Assembly: GCF_009827325.1 (NCBI RefSeq)
Contig: NZ_WTYC01000004.1
Span: 273,381 to 337,380, forward strand
Origin: Qipengyuania vulgaris
GTDB lineage: Bacteria; Pseudomonadota; Alphaproteobacteria; Sphingomonadales; Sphingomonadaceae
Length of the DNA stretch: 64,000 nt
Reading direction: 5' to 3'
Positions within the stretch are counted from its first letter, which is position 1. Every line of letters starts with the position of its first letter. The position numbers were made by a program, and so were the translations under genes. A model generated the notes under the pieces. The model saw nothing but the letters and a program-made list of their open reading frames with translations. It was not told the DNA's origin and did not search any database. Below are positions 20,412 to 29,781 of the stretch, in pieces.

Positions 20412-21328
20412 AGAATGTCGCTGCCTGCATTCGTGTAAAACCCTTCGGCCACCAAGGCTGGCCCGGCTTGAGCAAACTTCTCTACCAAGGCACGATCATA
20501 TTCGAACTGTCGATTGATCTTTTCGGCCAGTTCCGGAGGCGGGGCCGGAGGCTCTGTGTCAGGCTTGGCGAAACGCAAACGAAGCTTGCGGGCAAGCCCA
20601 GTTCCGCGCCCCAAACCCAAAGCATTTCTCGCGGAGATGCCAAGCCTCAACATGCGATATACCACGCCATCAGCAGGCACGGTTTTGCGAGAATTTTTTC
20701 TGATGAACTCAATAGGCACTGGATCTAGTTCCAGGAATTCGCACATTCCCTCCCAAACCTTGTCCGGATTGCCCTTCACACGATCGAAATCGATGAATAG
20801 AATGTTGTCGCGATCCACGAATTCAAGTGCGCGCAGAAGCTGGGCACCAACCCGCAGTCGCTCATCATAGTACAGTGATTTGCTGTAAGATTTCGGCCGC
20901 TTCCTGTCTCGCCTTCTCCGCTCTGGCGCGGCCGCGAAAGCTCGGACAGGATCTGCAATTGATTCCGTCTGCAAAAACCGTTCGTGTTGATGCAGCGAGA
21001 AGAACGTCTCCGCGTAATCACGAAACGTGATGATGTGCTTAGCGTGAGGAGAAGTTTGCGCGATCGCCCTCAAAGCGTTCGGGGAAAAAAGATACCCTGG
21101 AGTAGCATCGCAATAATAGGTGACGTGCTCCCGTTTCGGAAATAGACTTCGATATGCCTCTTCATTCGACGCGAACCGAGAGTTCGAACGGTCATCGTTA
21201 AAGAAATGCGGCTCTTTAACCGATGGAACATGGACCGAAGGATGTTGCGCGAGCCATGCGGCCAGCGACGTGGTCGCTGCCTTCGGGGTGCCTGGGATAA
21301 ACAGATTGGGTATGGCACTATCACTCAT
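20408..21328 (-). CDS. Sulfotransferase-domain protein (copy A)
   Basis: 306 residues, PAPS-dependent sulfotransferase fold. The 5'-phosphosulfate loop is NLFIPGTPKAATTSLAAWL at about residues 8-26, the 3'-phosphate-binding region is KHIITFRDYAETFFSLHQHERF, and DERLRVGAQLLRALEF is shared with copy B. ATG at 21328 overlaps the flippase stop by 8 bases; the upstream extension inside the flippase gene is not needed. Aligning copies A and B by eye shows strong identity over the whole length, so they arose by tandem duplication and may act on different positions of the same polymer. Confidence 0.85.
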   Translation of the reverse strand: MSDSAIPNLFIPGTPKAATTSLAAWLAQHPSVHVPSVKEPHFFNDDRSNSRFASNEEAYRSLFPKREHVTYYCDATPGYLFSPNALRAIAQTSPHAKHIITFRDYAETFFSLHQHERFLQTESIADPVRAFAAAPERRRRDRKRPKSYSKSLYYDERLRVGAQLLRALEFVDRDNILFIDFDRVKGNPDKVWEGMCEFLELDPVPIEFIRKNSRKTVPADGVVYRMLRLGISARNALGLGRGTGLARKLRLRFAKPDTEPPAPPPELAEKINRQFEYDRALVEKFAQAGPALVAEGFYTNAGSDIL

Positions 21329-22667
21329 TTGAAATTTTTCTCGTACTCCTGAGATAACGTATTGCGACATAAAAAAACGTCAGGTTCCAAGCAAGCGTAG
21401 TCGCCGCGACCGCTCCTGCCGTTCCGTAAACGCCATAAAGGACCGTACAGATACATACGGCAATTGTCCCCAATATCGCGGCACCGGTGGTTATTGCGAG
21501 GACAAATCTCTCCTGCCCGGTAAACGCAAGAAGGAGAGCCGCCGGGCCAGATACGTTGTACACTACATGACCAAGTGACAGTACGAGCAGTACACCATGA
21601 AACTTGGAATATGCTGGATCGAATATTCCGAGCAAAAAGTCTCCCAATACAGCGTAGGCCGCAAAAACGGAGAAGCTCATTACGCCACCGACGATGCACG
21701 AAATCGCAAAGGTGTGACGTAATTCTGAAAAATTCTCTTTAGCAATGGCAGTCGAAATTTTCGGTGCGATCGCCTGATTAATACCAACTGAAATGATTGC
21801 CAGAAGGCCCGAAAGTTTTTGTGCCGAAAAATATGCACCTACATCAGCGGCGCCCAATAGGTAGCCTACCACCAGCACACCAATTTGACTCTGGACAGGC
21901 CAAACCAAAGCGATCCCCCAGAACGGGGCTGTCGAGCGTCGATAATCGCTTCGAATTTCTGTTTCGCGCTCCAAGGGGACGCCTGACGGAAGGCGCAAGC
22001 TGCGGATCCAGCCGACCACCTGCGACACGATTGCAAGCGAGAGCAAGCAAGCGAGGATTGAAATGGCCTCCGTCGAAGAAACCAGATTGGCCCTGAATTG
22101 CAAACCTGAAGCATCAAAGAGCAAGACGCCAAAAATGATGCAGATCAACAGACGCCAAATTATATCGCGGGGCAACATTCCATAAGCCAGCGATCCCTTC
22201 GCGCGGTAATAATTGGACATGAATTCGGCGAATGCCATTAACATCGCAAGGCAAAGGGTAAGAAGCAATGCGGCACGCGGAAGCTTGGTAGAAAACTCCA
22301 ATCCGAGCCAGATCGCGACCAAAGTTGTTATGACAGAGAATAGTGCGCCCGCAGCGATAAACTTCATCAGATTGCGCGACGCGAGCTTTAATGCAAACCG
22401 TGCCGAAGCGCCTTCATCATTGATCGTCAAATACTTGGGAAAGTATTTCAGGACGATCCTGTGCTGCCCACCCAGTAGAAAAAATGACAAGATCGTCGCG
22501 AGGGAAAAGGCGATCGAAAAGCGACCAAACTCTTGAACCGAGGTTGCGCGCGCAACAGCGACGAAGGAAAGGAACGTGAAGAGCGCGCCGAAACCCTTGA
22601 TCGCACCCGAAACCATGATGCTGGAAAGGAGCTTGCGGTGCCTGCCCAATATGCGCTGCACAAACAT
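21321..22667 (-). CDS. Oligosaccharide flippase (Wzx/MOP superfamily)
   Basis: 448 residues with about 12-14 hydrophobic helices and no soluble domain. The N-terminal ASIMVSGAIKGFGALFTFLSFVAVARA-like segment and the FGRFSIAFS motif match polysaccharide export flippases. It would move lipid-linked repeat units across the inner membrane. It is the first gene of a four-gene operon with the two sulfotransferases and the GT2. Base composition here is visibly more AT-rich than in the nuo or rne regions, consistent with horizontal transfer. ATG start without an obvious Shine-Dalgarno. Confidence 0.85.
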   Translation of the reverse strand: MFVQRILGRHRKLLSSIMVSGAIKGFGALFTFLSFVAVARATSVQEFGRFSIAFSLATILSFFLLGGQHRIVLKYFPKYLTINDEGASARFALKLASRNLMKFIAAGALFSVITTLVAIWLGLEFSTKLPRAALLLTLCLAMLMAFAEFMSNYYRAKGSLAYGMLPRDIIWRLLICIIFGVLLFDASGLQFRANLVSSTEAISILACLLSLAIVSQVVGWIRSLRLPSGVPLERETEIRSDYRRSTAPFWGIALVWPVQSQIGVLVVGYLLGAADVGAYFSAQKLSGLLAIISVGINQAIAPKISTAIAKENFSELRHTFAISCIVGGVMSFSVFAAYAVLGDFLLGIFDPAYSKFHGVLLVLSLGHVVYNVSGPAALLLAFTGQERFVLAITTGAAILGTIAVCICTVLYGVYGTAGAVAATTLAWNLTFFYVAIRYLRSTRKISNE

Positions 22668-22746
22668 TTTGGGAGGGATACTCTGTAAATCGGATGTCGG
22701 AGCCGAGCCACTATCCGATGGCTAAAAGCTTTGCAAGGAGAGCAAT

Positions 22747-22769
22747 CCCGCTGGCACTCGGCCAGCGGG
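22747..22769 (-). terminator. GC-rich hairpin after the aldehyde dehydrogenase gene
   Basis: CCCGCTGGC (22747-22755) and GCCAGCGGG (22761-22769) form a perfect 9-bp stem with a 5-base loop (ACTCG), 15 bases past the aldehyde dehydrogenase stop. The T-rich stretch downstream on the minus strand is short and interrupted, so this may act as a 3'-end stabiliser as well as a terminator. Confidence 0.5.
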
Positions 22770-22783
22770 CGGCAGCTTGCGCC

Positions 22784-24214
22784 TTACTTCATCATGCTCC
22801 TGACAGCCTTCTCAGTCCCAGGGCCATAGGGAGGCTTAAATCCGCCCAGCTTAGCCACGTCGATCTTCGGCTGGGTATAGACGCTGCGAGCGTGGCTGAA
22901 TTCGCGGAAGCCCTCGATCCCGTGGTAGCTGCCCATCCCGCTGGAGCCGACTCCGCCGAATGGCAGATCTTCCATCGACACATGGAAAATCACGTCATTC
23001 ACCGTCACTCCCCCGCTAATCGTGCGTGTAAGGACCGTTTCGCGCTCGTTGCTGTCGTCGCCGAAATAATAGAGCCCGAGCGGGCGATCGTTCCGGTTCA
23101 CGTAATCGATTGCCTCGTCCAGCTGCCTATAGGTCTTCACCGGCAGGACGGGGCCGAAGATTTCTTCCTGCATCGCCTTCATATCGTCGGTGACGCCCTT
23201 GAGGATGGTAAGAGGCATCTTGCGGGCATTGCTGCTGCCGAAATCCTCGTTACCGGGATTGACCTCGATCACCTCGGCACCCTTGTCGCGCGCATCGGCA
23301 ACCATGTCCTGCAGACGATCAAAATGACGATCGGAAACGAGGCTGGCGTAGTCTTCGTTCTCGAGCAAGCTCGGATACATTTTGGCAGTGCCCTGCCAAA
23401 CGCCATGAATTGCTTCGTCCTGCTTGCCTTCGGGTACGTACATGTAATCCGGCGCGAGGCAGATCTGGCCCGCGTTCATCATCTTACCCATGGCAATCCG
23501 CTCACCTGCCTTGGCGAAATCGGCGCTTTCTCCGAGAATGACGGGGCTCTTGCCGCCGAGTTCCAGCGTGACGGGTACGAGGTTCTTCGACGCGGCTTCC
23601 ATCACCTTGCGGCCTGTAGCAGTCGAACCGGTGAAAACCAGATGATCGAAGGGTAGTTCGGAAAAGGCCGCGGCAACTTCGGGTCCACCGGTGAATACGG
23701 CGCATTCGTCGGGCGTAAAGTATTCTTCGACCAGTTCCTGCATCATCAGGCTGGTCTTCGCGGTAAATTCGCTCGGCTTGATCATCGCCCGGTTCCCGGC
23801 GGCGAAGACCTGCATCAGCGGGCCGAAGGTGAGATTCACCGGAAAATTCCACGGGCTGAGGATGCCGATCACGCCTTTCGGTTCATACCGCAGTTCTGCC
23901 TTCGCACCCAGCAGACCAAGTGGGAACTGCACGCTACGCCGCTCGGGCTTCGACCACTTGTCGACATGCTTCAGGCAGTATTTTCCGAAGTTCACCGTGC
24001 CCGCTATGTCGGTAATCATGGATTGCATCGGGGAGCGGTTGCCGAAATCGGCGCTCATCACCTTGCATAGGTCATCGCCGTGTTCCTTGAGAAGCTTCAT
24101 CGCGCGCTCGATGCGGCTCTTGCGAGCTTCGATCGGCTCGGGACGCGCCTCGGTGAACACGGCGCGCTGCTTGCGCAGGACATCTTCCATCTCAAGTTTG
24201 CGATTGTCCGCCAT
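22784..24214 (-). CDS. Coniferyl-aldehyde-dehydrogenase-like NAD(P)+ aldehyde dehydrogenase
   Basis: 476-residue soluble aldehyde dehydrogenase that oxidises an aldehyde to the acid. ILSPWNFPVNLTFGPLMQVFAAGNRAMIKPSE is the cofactor-binding stretch, FTGSTATGR the Rossmann turn, LELGGKSP carries the general-base glutamate, and NAGQICLAPDY the catalytic cysteine (about residue 253). The GQICLAPDY variant is characteristic of the CalB/coniferyl aldehyde dehydrogenase subgroup. ATG at 24214 is preceded by AGGAG with 6-base spacing; another ATG lies one codon upstream. Divergent from the thiolase gene. The substrate cannot be read from sequence. Confidence 0.9.
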   Translation of the reverse strand: MADNRKLEMEDVLRKQRAVFTEARPEPIEARKSRIERAMKLLKEHGDDLCKVMSADFGNRSPMQSMITDIAGTVNFGKYCLKHVDKWSKPERRSVQFPLGLLGAKAELRYEPKGVIGILSPWNFPVNLTFGPLMQVFAAGNRAMIKPSEFTAKTSLMMQELVEEYFTPDECAVFTGGPEVAAAFSELPFDHLVFTGSTATGRKVMEAASKNLVPVTLELGGKSPVILGESADFAKAGERIAMGKMMNAGQICLAPDYMYVPEGKQDEAIHGVWQGTAKMYPSLLENEDYASLVSDRHFDRLQDMVADARDKGAEVIEVNPGNEDFGSSNARKMPLTILKGVTDDMKAMQEEIFGPVLPVKTYRQLDEAIDYVNRNDRPLGLYYFGDDSNERETVLTRTISGGVTVNDVIFHVSMEDLPFGGVGSSGMGSYHGIEGFREFSHARSVYTQPKIDVAKLGGFKPPYGPGTEKAVRSMMK

Positions 24215-24235
24215 CATATTCTCCTGGGGTCTATG

Positions 24236-24264
24236 TTGCGCTGCAGCAGCACAAGTCCTATCTC
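24236..24264 (+). promoter_or_regulatory. Candidate promoter of the thiolase gene
   Basis: TTGCGC (24236-24241) and TATCTC (24259-24264) are spaced by exactly 17 bases, about 40 bases before the thiolase ATG, in the 89-base gap between the divergent thiolase and aldehyde dehydrogenase genes. Found by eye. Confidence 0.3.
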
Positions 24265-24303
24265 GACAGGCAGATATTCCAGACAACAAGGACCAGCACA
24301 AGC

Positions 24304-25500
24304 ATGAGCCAGTTCAGCGCAAACGATCCCGTCGTCATCCTGTCCTACGCCCGCACTCCAATGGGCAGCATGCAGGGCGCCCTATCCGATGCATCCGCGA
24401 CAGATCTCGGCGCCACGGCGGTGAAGGCCGCGGTCGAGCGCTCGGGAGTGCCGGTCGACAAGTTCGACCGCACCTACATGGGCTGCGTTCTTCCGGCTGG
24501 CCTCGGCCAGGCCCCTGCCCGCCAGGCCTCGATCAAGGCCGGCCTGCCCAAGTCCGTTCAGGCGACCACGGTCAACAAGGTATGCGGCAGCGGCATGCAG
24601 ACGGTCATCATGGGTGCAGAGGCGCTCGCCAGCGGAACGATCGACTATGTAGTCGCTGGCGGTATGGAGAGCATGACCAACGCGCCTTATTTGCTGAAGA
24701 AACACCGCAGCGGCGCGCGTATTGGCCACGACACGACCTACGACCACATGTTCCTCGACGGCCTCGAAGACGCATATGAGGAAGGGCGAGCCATGGGCAC
24801 TTTCGCCCAAGGCACTGCCGACGAATACCAGATGACGCGCGAGGAAATGGACGCGTATTCCATCGAATCGTTGCGCCGGGCCAACGCGGCGATCGAAAGC
24901 GGTGCCTTTGCGAGCGAGGTCGTCCCGGTCACAGTTTCGACCCGCAAGGGTGACGTGACCGTCGATACGGATGAGGCACCCGGTCGTGGCAATCCCGACA
25001 AGATCCCGCAATTGCGACCCGCCTTTGCGAAAGATGGGACAATTACGGCCGCCACCTCGTCTTCGATCTCGGACGGTGCGGCGGCCGTCGTCTTGAGCCG
25101 TGAAAGCGTAGCGAGGGAAAATGGTCAGGCGCCCGTGGCCAAGATCGTCGCCATGGCTGCGCATGCGCAAGAACCCGCCCAGTTTACTGTCGCTCCGATA
25201 GGCGCAATCGAAAAGGTGCTGGATCAGGCTGGCTGGAAAGCGGACGAGGTAGACCTTTGGGAAGTCAACGAAGCCTTCGCCTGTGTCGCCATGTTCGCCA
25301 TGCGGGATATCGGCATCCCGCATGACAAGATCAACGTAAATGGCGGCGGCACTGCGCTTGGTCATCCGATCGGTGCCAGCGGCGCGCGTATCATTGTGAC
25401 GCTGCTCAACGCGCTCAAGAGCCAAGGCAAGAAGAAGGGCGTGGCCAGCCTTTGCATCGGCGGCGGGGAAGCGACGGCTGTGGCCGTCGAAATTCTCTAG
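24304..25500 (+). CDS. Acetyl-CoA C-acetyltransferase (thiolase)
   Basis: 398-residue thiolase that condenses two acyl-CoA units or cleaves 3-ketoacyl-CoA. The nucleophilic cysteine is in VNKVCGSGMQ (about residue 94). The histidine of GGGTALGHPIGASGARI and the second cysteine in LCIGGGEA complete the active site. Length and motifs suit the biosynthetic/degradative type II class (PhaA/AtoB). No phaB or phaC nearby, so PHB synthesis cannot be assumed. AAGGA lies 11 bases upstream of the ATG. Confidence 0.93.
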   Translation: MSQFSANDPVVILSYARTPMGSMQGALSDASATDLGATAVKAAVERSGVPVDKFDRTYMGCVLPAGLGQAPARQASIKAGLPKSVQATTVNKVCGSGMQTVIMGAEALASGTIDYVVAGGMESMTNAPYLLKKHRSGARIGHDTTYDHMFLDGLEDAYEEGRAMGTFAQGTADEYQMTREEMDAYSIESLRRANAAIESGAFASEVVPVTVSTRKGDVTVDTDEAPGRGNPDKIPQLRPAFAKDGTITAATSSSISDGAAAVVLSRESVARENGQAPVAKIVAMAAHAQEPAQFTVAPIGAIEKVLDQAGWKADEVDLWEVNEAFACVAMFAMRDIGIPHDKINVNGGGTALGHPIGASGARIIVTLLNALKSQGKKKGVASLCIGGGEATAVAVEIL

Positions 25501-25557
25501 GTGTAAAATTCAGGAAGCTGACGCGATCTTACGAGTCTGCTTGCCTCCCAAAATTCT

Positions 25558-25586
25558 GAAAGGGGCGGCTTAAGGTCGCCCCTTTC
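25558..25586. terminator. Bidirectional hairpin between convergent thiolase and SH3-protein genes
   Basis: GAAAGGGGCG (25558-25567) and CGCCCCTTTC (25577-25586) make a perfect 10-bp stem with a 9-base loop, midway between two convergent stop codons. Each arm ends in AAAG/CTTT, so it can serve both strands, though T tracts are short. Confidence 0.6.
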
Positions 25587-25620
25587 TGGAATTGGCACGC
25601 CCCGATTTCCGACAACACGT

Positions 25621-26082
25621 TCACGGTTCGCCTGCGCCCCAGAGACTTTTCTGACGAACCCAGCCTGCACGTTCACCGACGGTGAACTCGCACCATCCAT
25701 CATCGCAGTCGCCGAGCCTTCCCACCACGCCCGGCTCCAATCGCCATTTGACCTTCGAGGTCTTATCGTTATCCTCATGCATGGTTGCAGGGCTTTTCCC
25801 GATCACCACCGCACCCCGATCCGGATCGAGCAACCGCGAAGCCACCCAGCCTCGTGCCCCATCGGGATCCTCGATCAACCGCCAGCCTTCCATCACGCGG
25901 ACCACCTTCACCGGTAGCCCCCTGCGGCGGTAGACCCAATCGATCTTGTAATCGGCGCTCGGTCCTACACGCATGTTGATCTCGTCGGCCCGCAGGCTTG
26001 CCCAATAGGGAACCTCGCGATCCTGGGCCTGGACAGATGTGGCCAACATAAGTGCTGACAGGCAAAGAATTAAACGAAGCAT
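25621..26082 (-). CDS. Secreted bacterial SH3-domain protein
   Basis: 153 residues with a signal peptide (MLRLILCLSALMLATSVQAQ) followed by one canonical SH3_3-type domain (ADEINMRVGPSADYKIDWVYRRRGLPVKVV...GWRLIEDPDGARGWV, about residues 35-85) and a second, less regular repeat around WRLEPGVVGRLGDCDDGWCEFTVGERAGWVR. Such domains usually bind peptidoglycan or periplasmic ligands. The chosen ATG at 26082 has GGAGG 5 bases upstream; an ATG one codon earlier is too close to it. Divergent from the hydroxyacid dehydrogenase gene. Confidence 0.85.
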   Translation of the reverse strand: MLRLILCLSALMLATSVQAQDREVPYWASLRADEINMRVGPSADYKIDWVYRRRGLPVKVVRVMEGWRLIEDPDGARGWVASRLLDPDRGAVVIGKSPATMHEDNDKTSKVKWRLEPGVVGRLGDCDDGWCEFTVGERAGWVRQKSLWGAGEP

Positions 26083-26169
26083 CATGTCCTCCCCCAATAC
26101 CGGCAGCAAGCTGCGCTCACAAGCATTGCTTGACCCTCCCGATGCGGAAAGCGTAGCGAGTTGGATTGC

Positions 26170-27195
26170 ATGGTAACGACATCGACATCAGCGTCAGCTC
26201 CCGAGAAGCGTATTAACCGGAAACCGCGCGTGGTGGTGACCCGGCGTCTCGGCCCTTGGGTGGAGGACCGGATGACCGAACTTTTCGATGTGCGCACCAA
26301 TGCGTCCGACATGCCGCTGACCCGCGACCAACTGCTGGAAGCGATGCAGGATTGCGACGTTCTCGTGCCGACCGTTACGGATAGTATCGATGGCGAGATG
26401 ATTTTGCAGGCCGGCGAAGATCTCGGTCTGATCGCCAATTTCGGTGCCGGTACAGAGCATATCGATCTGGACGCAGCCGCGCAGGCAAAAATCATGGTGA
26501 CCAATACTCCCGGTGTATTCACTGACGATACCGCCGACCTGACCATGGCCGGAATCATTGGTGTGCCGCGCCGGATTCGTGAAGGCGTCCAGCTGATCCG
26601 CAGCGGCGAATGGACCGGCTGGGCGCCCACTGCCATGCTCGGCCGCAAGCTCGGCGGGAAGACCCTGGGCATCGTTGGCATGGGGCGGATTGGCCAGGCG
26701 GTGGCACACCGGGCACGGGCTTTCGGGCTGGAGATTGCCTACCACAACCGTAAGCGCCTACCCGAGGCGATCGAACGCATGGTCGCTGCAAGCTGGGTCG
26801 AAAGCATCGATGAACTCGTCGCGCAGGCGGATATCCTTACGCTCCACTGTCCTGCCACACCGGGAAACCATCACCTGATAGACGAGCGGCGCCTCTCCCT
26901 GATGAAACAGGGTGCGAGCCTCATCAACACTGCGCGCGGCGATCTCGTCGACGAGGAAGCGCTGATCACGGCGCTCGAAAGCGGGCATCTCGCCGGAGCC
27001 GGGCTGGATGTCTATCCGGACGAGCCAAACGTCGACGAACGCTTGATCCGACATCCGAATGTGATGACCCTTCCCCATATCGGAAGCGCTACGCGGGAAG
27101 GCCGCGAGGATTCGGGGCACAAGGTCATCGCGAACATCCGCATGTGGGCCGATGGACACCGACCGCCGGACCAGGTACTTAGCGGGCTTAGCTGA
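26170..27195 (+). CDS. D-isomer-specific 2-hydroxyacid dehydrogenase (glyoxylate/hydroxypyruvate reductase-like)
   Basis: 341 residues. Catalytic domain at both ends, Rossmann domain in between: GKTLGIVGMGRIGQAVAHRARAFG is the NAD(P)-binding loop. ANFGAGTEHIDL, LINTARGDLVDE (catalytic Arg) and the final PHIGSATREGRE (catalytic His) are intact, as is the Glu in DVYPDEPNV. These are features of the glycerate/formate dehydrogenase group. ATG at 26170; a TTG three codons upstream is also possible. The ribosome-binding site is weak. Confidence 0.9.
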   Translation: MVTTSTSASAPEKRINRKPRVVVTRRLGPWVEDRMTELFDVRTNASDMPLTRDQLLEAMQDCDVLVPTVTDSIDGEMILQAGEDLGLIANFGAGTEHIDLDAAAQAKIMVTNTPGVFTDDTADLTMAGIIGVPRRIREGVQLIRSGEWTGWAPTAMLGRKLGGKTLGIVGMGRIGQAVAHRARAFGLEIAYHNRKRLPEAIERMVAASWVESIDELVAQADILTLHCPATPGNHHLIDERRLSLMKQGASLINTARGDLVDEEALITALESGHLAGAGLDVYPDEPNVDERLIRHPNVMTLPHIGSATREGREDSGHKVIANIRMWADGHRPPDQVLSGLS

Positions 27196-27238
27196 CGGCT
27201 CTTGCTCCCCGCGCGCCATGCTGTAAGCGATTGCGGTC

Positions 27239-27667
27239 ATGGATGAATTCGCCGCAAAAATCGAAGCACTCGAGCATTTGTGGATGCGAAGCTGGGTGCA
27301 GCGTGACCGCAACCAGATGAAAGCTCTGGCCGCACGGGATTTCATTTTCCTGTTGGGCTCAAGAAGCCCCGCAATCCTCGACCGCGCGAGCTGGCTGGAG
27401 GCAGCGACCACCCGCTTTCGCTGCTCGGGCTATCGTTTCGACGAAGTTTATGTCCGACGCCACGGCCCCACCGCGGTGTTCGCTACCCGCATGACCTTGG
27501 ACGCGAACATGGGCGACCATGAATGGTCAGGCGAAACTTGGCTGATGGACCTATGGCAGAAATCGAAGGTAAGGCGAAAATGGCGCATCGTTGAGCGCAC
27601 GCTCTCGCGGCCTGATACGGACGAGAAAATGCCAGATGCAATCAGGTCGATGCAACTCTGGCGTTAG
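27239..27667 (+). CDS. SnoaL/DUF4440-like small protein
   Basis: 142-residue cytoplasmic protein with the layout of NTF2-fold DUF4440 proteins: an amphipathic N-terminal helix (AKIEALEHLWMRSWVQRDRNQMKAL), then AARDFIFLLGSRSPAILDRASWLEAAT, and a beta sheet ending GETWLMDLWQKSKVRRKWRIVER. Relatives include steroid-isomerase-like proteins without known substrates. It follows the hydroxyacid dehydrogenase by 43 bases and may be cotranscribed with it. Confidence 0.7.
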   Translation: MDEFAAKIEALEHLWMRSWVQRDRNQMKALAARDFIFLLGSRSPAILDRASWLEAATTRFRCSGYRFDEVYVRRHGPTAVFATRMTLDANMGDHEWSGETWLMDLWQKSKVRRKWRIVERTLSRPDTDEKMPDAIRSMQLWR

Positions 27668-27714
27668 GTCCGGTTCTAATTTGAGTCCGTTCCGGATCTA
27701 CGACGCGCGCCGAC

Positions 27715-28503
27715 TTAAAGATTGTCGTGCTGCGGCATGCCGAGGACGTGGAAGCCGCCGTCGACACGGATGATCTCACCCGTAGTGCAGGCCCCGGCAT
27801 CGGAACACAAGTAGACTGCCGTGCCGCCTACTGCTTCCAGCGTTGCGTTGGCACGTAGCGGCGCGTTGGCCTCGGTGTGCTTGAAAGTCTTGCGTGCGCC
27901 ACCGATTGCCGAGCCGGCTAGCGTTTTCATCGGGCCCGGGCTGATCGCGTTGACGCGGATGCCTTCCGGCCCAAGGTCGTTGGCCAGATAGCGCACAGCC
28001 GACTCAAGTGCGGCCTTGGCCACGCCCATCACGTTGTAATTTGGCGCTACACGGTTGGAGCCCATGTAGCTCAGGGTCAGTACTGTCCCGCCATGTTCCA
28101 CCATCATCGGATGGGCGCGGCGGGCGATTTCGATCAGGCTGTAAGCGGAGATATCCAGCGAGTTCCTGAAATTCGCCCGCGAGGTGTTGAGAATGCGGCC
28201 CGTCAGTTCCGACTTGTCGGAGTAGGCGATGGCGTGGACAACGAAGTCCAGCCTGCCCCACCGATCCTGCAAGGCACCAAAAGCAGCATCGAGCGAGGCA
28301 TCATCGGTGACATTCACATCGAGCAGGAAATCCGAACCCACGCTCTGGGCAAGCGGCTCCACTCGCTTTTGGAAAGCATCGCCCTGATAGGTAAAAGCCA
28401 GTTCAGCGCCTGCATCGGCACAAGCTTTGGCGATCCCCCAGGCAATCGATCGATCATTGGCCACGCCCATTACAAGACCGCGTTTTCCTGCAAGCACGCC
28501 CAT
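27715..28503 (-). CDS. fabI: Enoyl-[acyl-carrier-protein] reductase (NADH)
   Basis: 262-residue short-chain dehydrogenase fold that performs the last reduction of each fatty-acid elongation cycle. GLVMGVANDRSIAWGIAKA is the FabI-type cofactor site. The catalytic Tyr-x6-Lys is YNVMGVAK (about residue 157). ISPGPMKTLAGSAI and the final GEIIRVDGGFHVLGMP are further FabI hallmarks. ATG at 28503; a TTG two codons upstream is less likely. Forms an operon with fabA and fabB, whose order is conserved in alphaproteobacteria. Confidence 0.95.
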   Translation of the reverse strand: MGVLAGKRGLVMGVANDRSIAWGIAKACADAGAELAFTYQGDAFQKRVEPLAQSVGSDFLLDVNVTDDASLDAAFGALQDRWGRLDFVVHAIAYSDKSELTGRILNTSRANFRNSLDISAYSLIEIARRAHPMMVEHGGTVLTLSYMGSNRVAPNYNVMGVAKAALESAVRYLANDLGPEGIRVNAISPGPMKTLAGSAIGGARKTFKHTEANAPLRANATLEAVGGTAVYLCSDAGACTTGEIIRVDGGFHVLGMPQHDNL

Positions 28504-28542
28504 TCTCAATCCACCTTAACTATTAGCATCATGGCCTTGGTT

Positions 28543-29772
28543 TTACCCATGAAATTTTGACAACAAAATCGAACCATTGGTGCCGCCAAATCCAAACGAA
28601 TTGGTCATCACAGTATCGAGGCCAGCATTCGCGACCATTTCGGTGGCGATCTCTTCCGGCTTCAGTGCCGAATCAAGTGTTTCGACATTGATCGAGGGAA
28701 TGATGAAGTCATGCTCCAGCGCCAGCAGGCAGTATATCGCCTCCTGTGCGCCAGTGGCCCCCTGGCTATGTCCGGTCATTGACTTGGTCGAACTGACCGG
28801 CGGCGTCGCGCCGTCCCCGAAGACCCGGCGCACTGCCTCGATCTCGCCCACATCGCCAACGGGCGTCGAGGTGCCATGCGCGTTGATATAGCTTACCTTG
28901 CGATCTTCGGCGAGCGTGCGAAGCGCGCCGCGCATGGCTCGCTCTCCGCCCTCGCCCGAAGGCGCAACCATGTCGGCCCCGTCCGAAGTGGCGCCGAAAC
29001 CGGTAACTTCGGCGTAAATCTTCGCGCCGCGTGCCTGCGCATGCTCAAGGCTTTCCAGAACCACGATGGCGCCGCCGCCGCCGATCACGAAGCCATCACG
29101 GTCCGCGTCAAAAGCACGCGAGGCACGTTCTGGCGTGTCATTATACTTGCTCGACATCGCGCCCATGGCGTCGAACAGGCACGACAGTGTCCAGTCCAGC
29201 TCTTCACCGCCGCCGCCGAACATCACGTCCTGGTTGCCCAGAGCAATCTGCTGTGCCGCCATGCCGATACAGTGAAGCGAGGTGGAACAGGCCGAAGTAA
29301 TGGAAAAATTCATGCCTTTGATCTGATAGGCCGTGGCAAGGTTGGCGCTCACGGTAGAGGACATGCACTTGGGCACGGCGAACGGTCCGATGCGCTTCGT
29401 TGCGCCGGTCTTCAACACCGTCTGGTGGGCGGCAAGCATAGCCGAGGTGGACGGGCCACCCGATCCGGCGATAAGCCCGGTCATCGGATTGATGACGTCC
29501 TTTTCCTCCAGCCCGGCATCGGCGATGGCCTGCCCCATGGCAATGTGGGCGTAGGCCGCACCCGGCCCCATGAAGCGCAGGGTGCGCTTGTCCACATGCT
29601 CTGAAACGTCGAGGTCGACCGCCCCCGCAATCTGCGAGCGGAAGCCGTGTTCGGCCATTTCCTCGTTGAAGGTGATACCGGATTTGCCCGCTTTCAGCGC
29701 GGCCAGCACTTCGGCGGCATTATTGCCAATCGAGGAGACGATCCCCAGACCGGTTACGACGACTCGACGCAT
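28543..29772 (-). CDS. fabB: 3-oxoacyl-[acyl-carrier-protein] synthase I
   Basis: 409-residue condensing enzyme for chain elongation in the anaerobic unsaturated fatty-acid pathway. The nucleophilic cysteine is in [13 protein letters not shown] (about residue 161), and the two catalytic histidines are in [12 protein letters not shown] and [20 protein letters not shown] closes the protein. Its position between fabA and fabI supports FabB rather than FabF. Confidence 0.95.
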   Translation of the reverse strand: MRRVVVTGLGIVSSIGNNAAEVLAALKAGKSGITFNEEMAEHGFRSQIAGAVDLDVSEHVDKRTLRFMGPGAAYAHIAMGQAIADAGLEEKDVINPMTGLIAGSGGPSTSAMLAAHQTVLKTGATKRIGPFAVPKCMSSTVSANLATAYQIKGMNFSITSACSTSLHCIGMAAQQIALGNQDVMFGGGGEELDWTLSCLFDAMGAMSSKYNDTPERASRAFDADRDGFVIGGGGAIVVLESLEHAQARGAKIYAEVTGFGATSDGADMVAPSGEGGERAMRGALRTLAEDRKVSYINAHGTSTPVGDVGEIEAVRRVFGDGATPPVSSTKSMTGHSQGATGAQEAIYCLLALEHDFIIPSINVETLDSALKPEEIATEMVANAGLDTVMTNSFGFGGTNGSILLSKFHG

Positions 29773-29781
29773 GTTATCCTC

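Noticed and set aside
24382..25425. 347-codon open frame antisense to the thiolase gene
   Set aside because: The thiolase reading explains every conserved position; the antisense protein has no recognisable fold.
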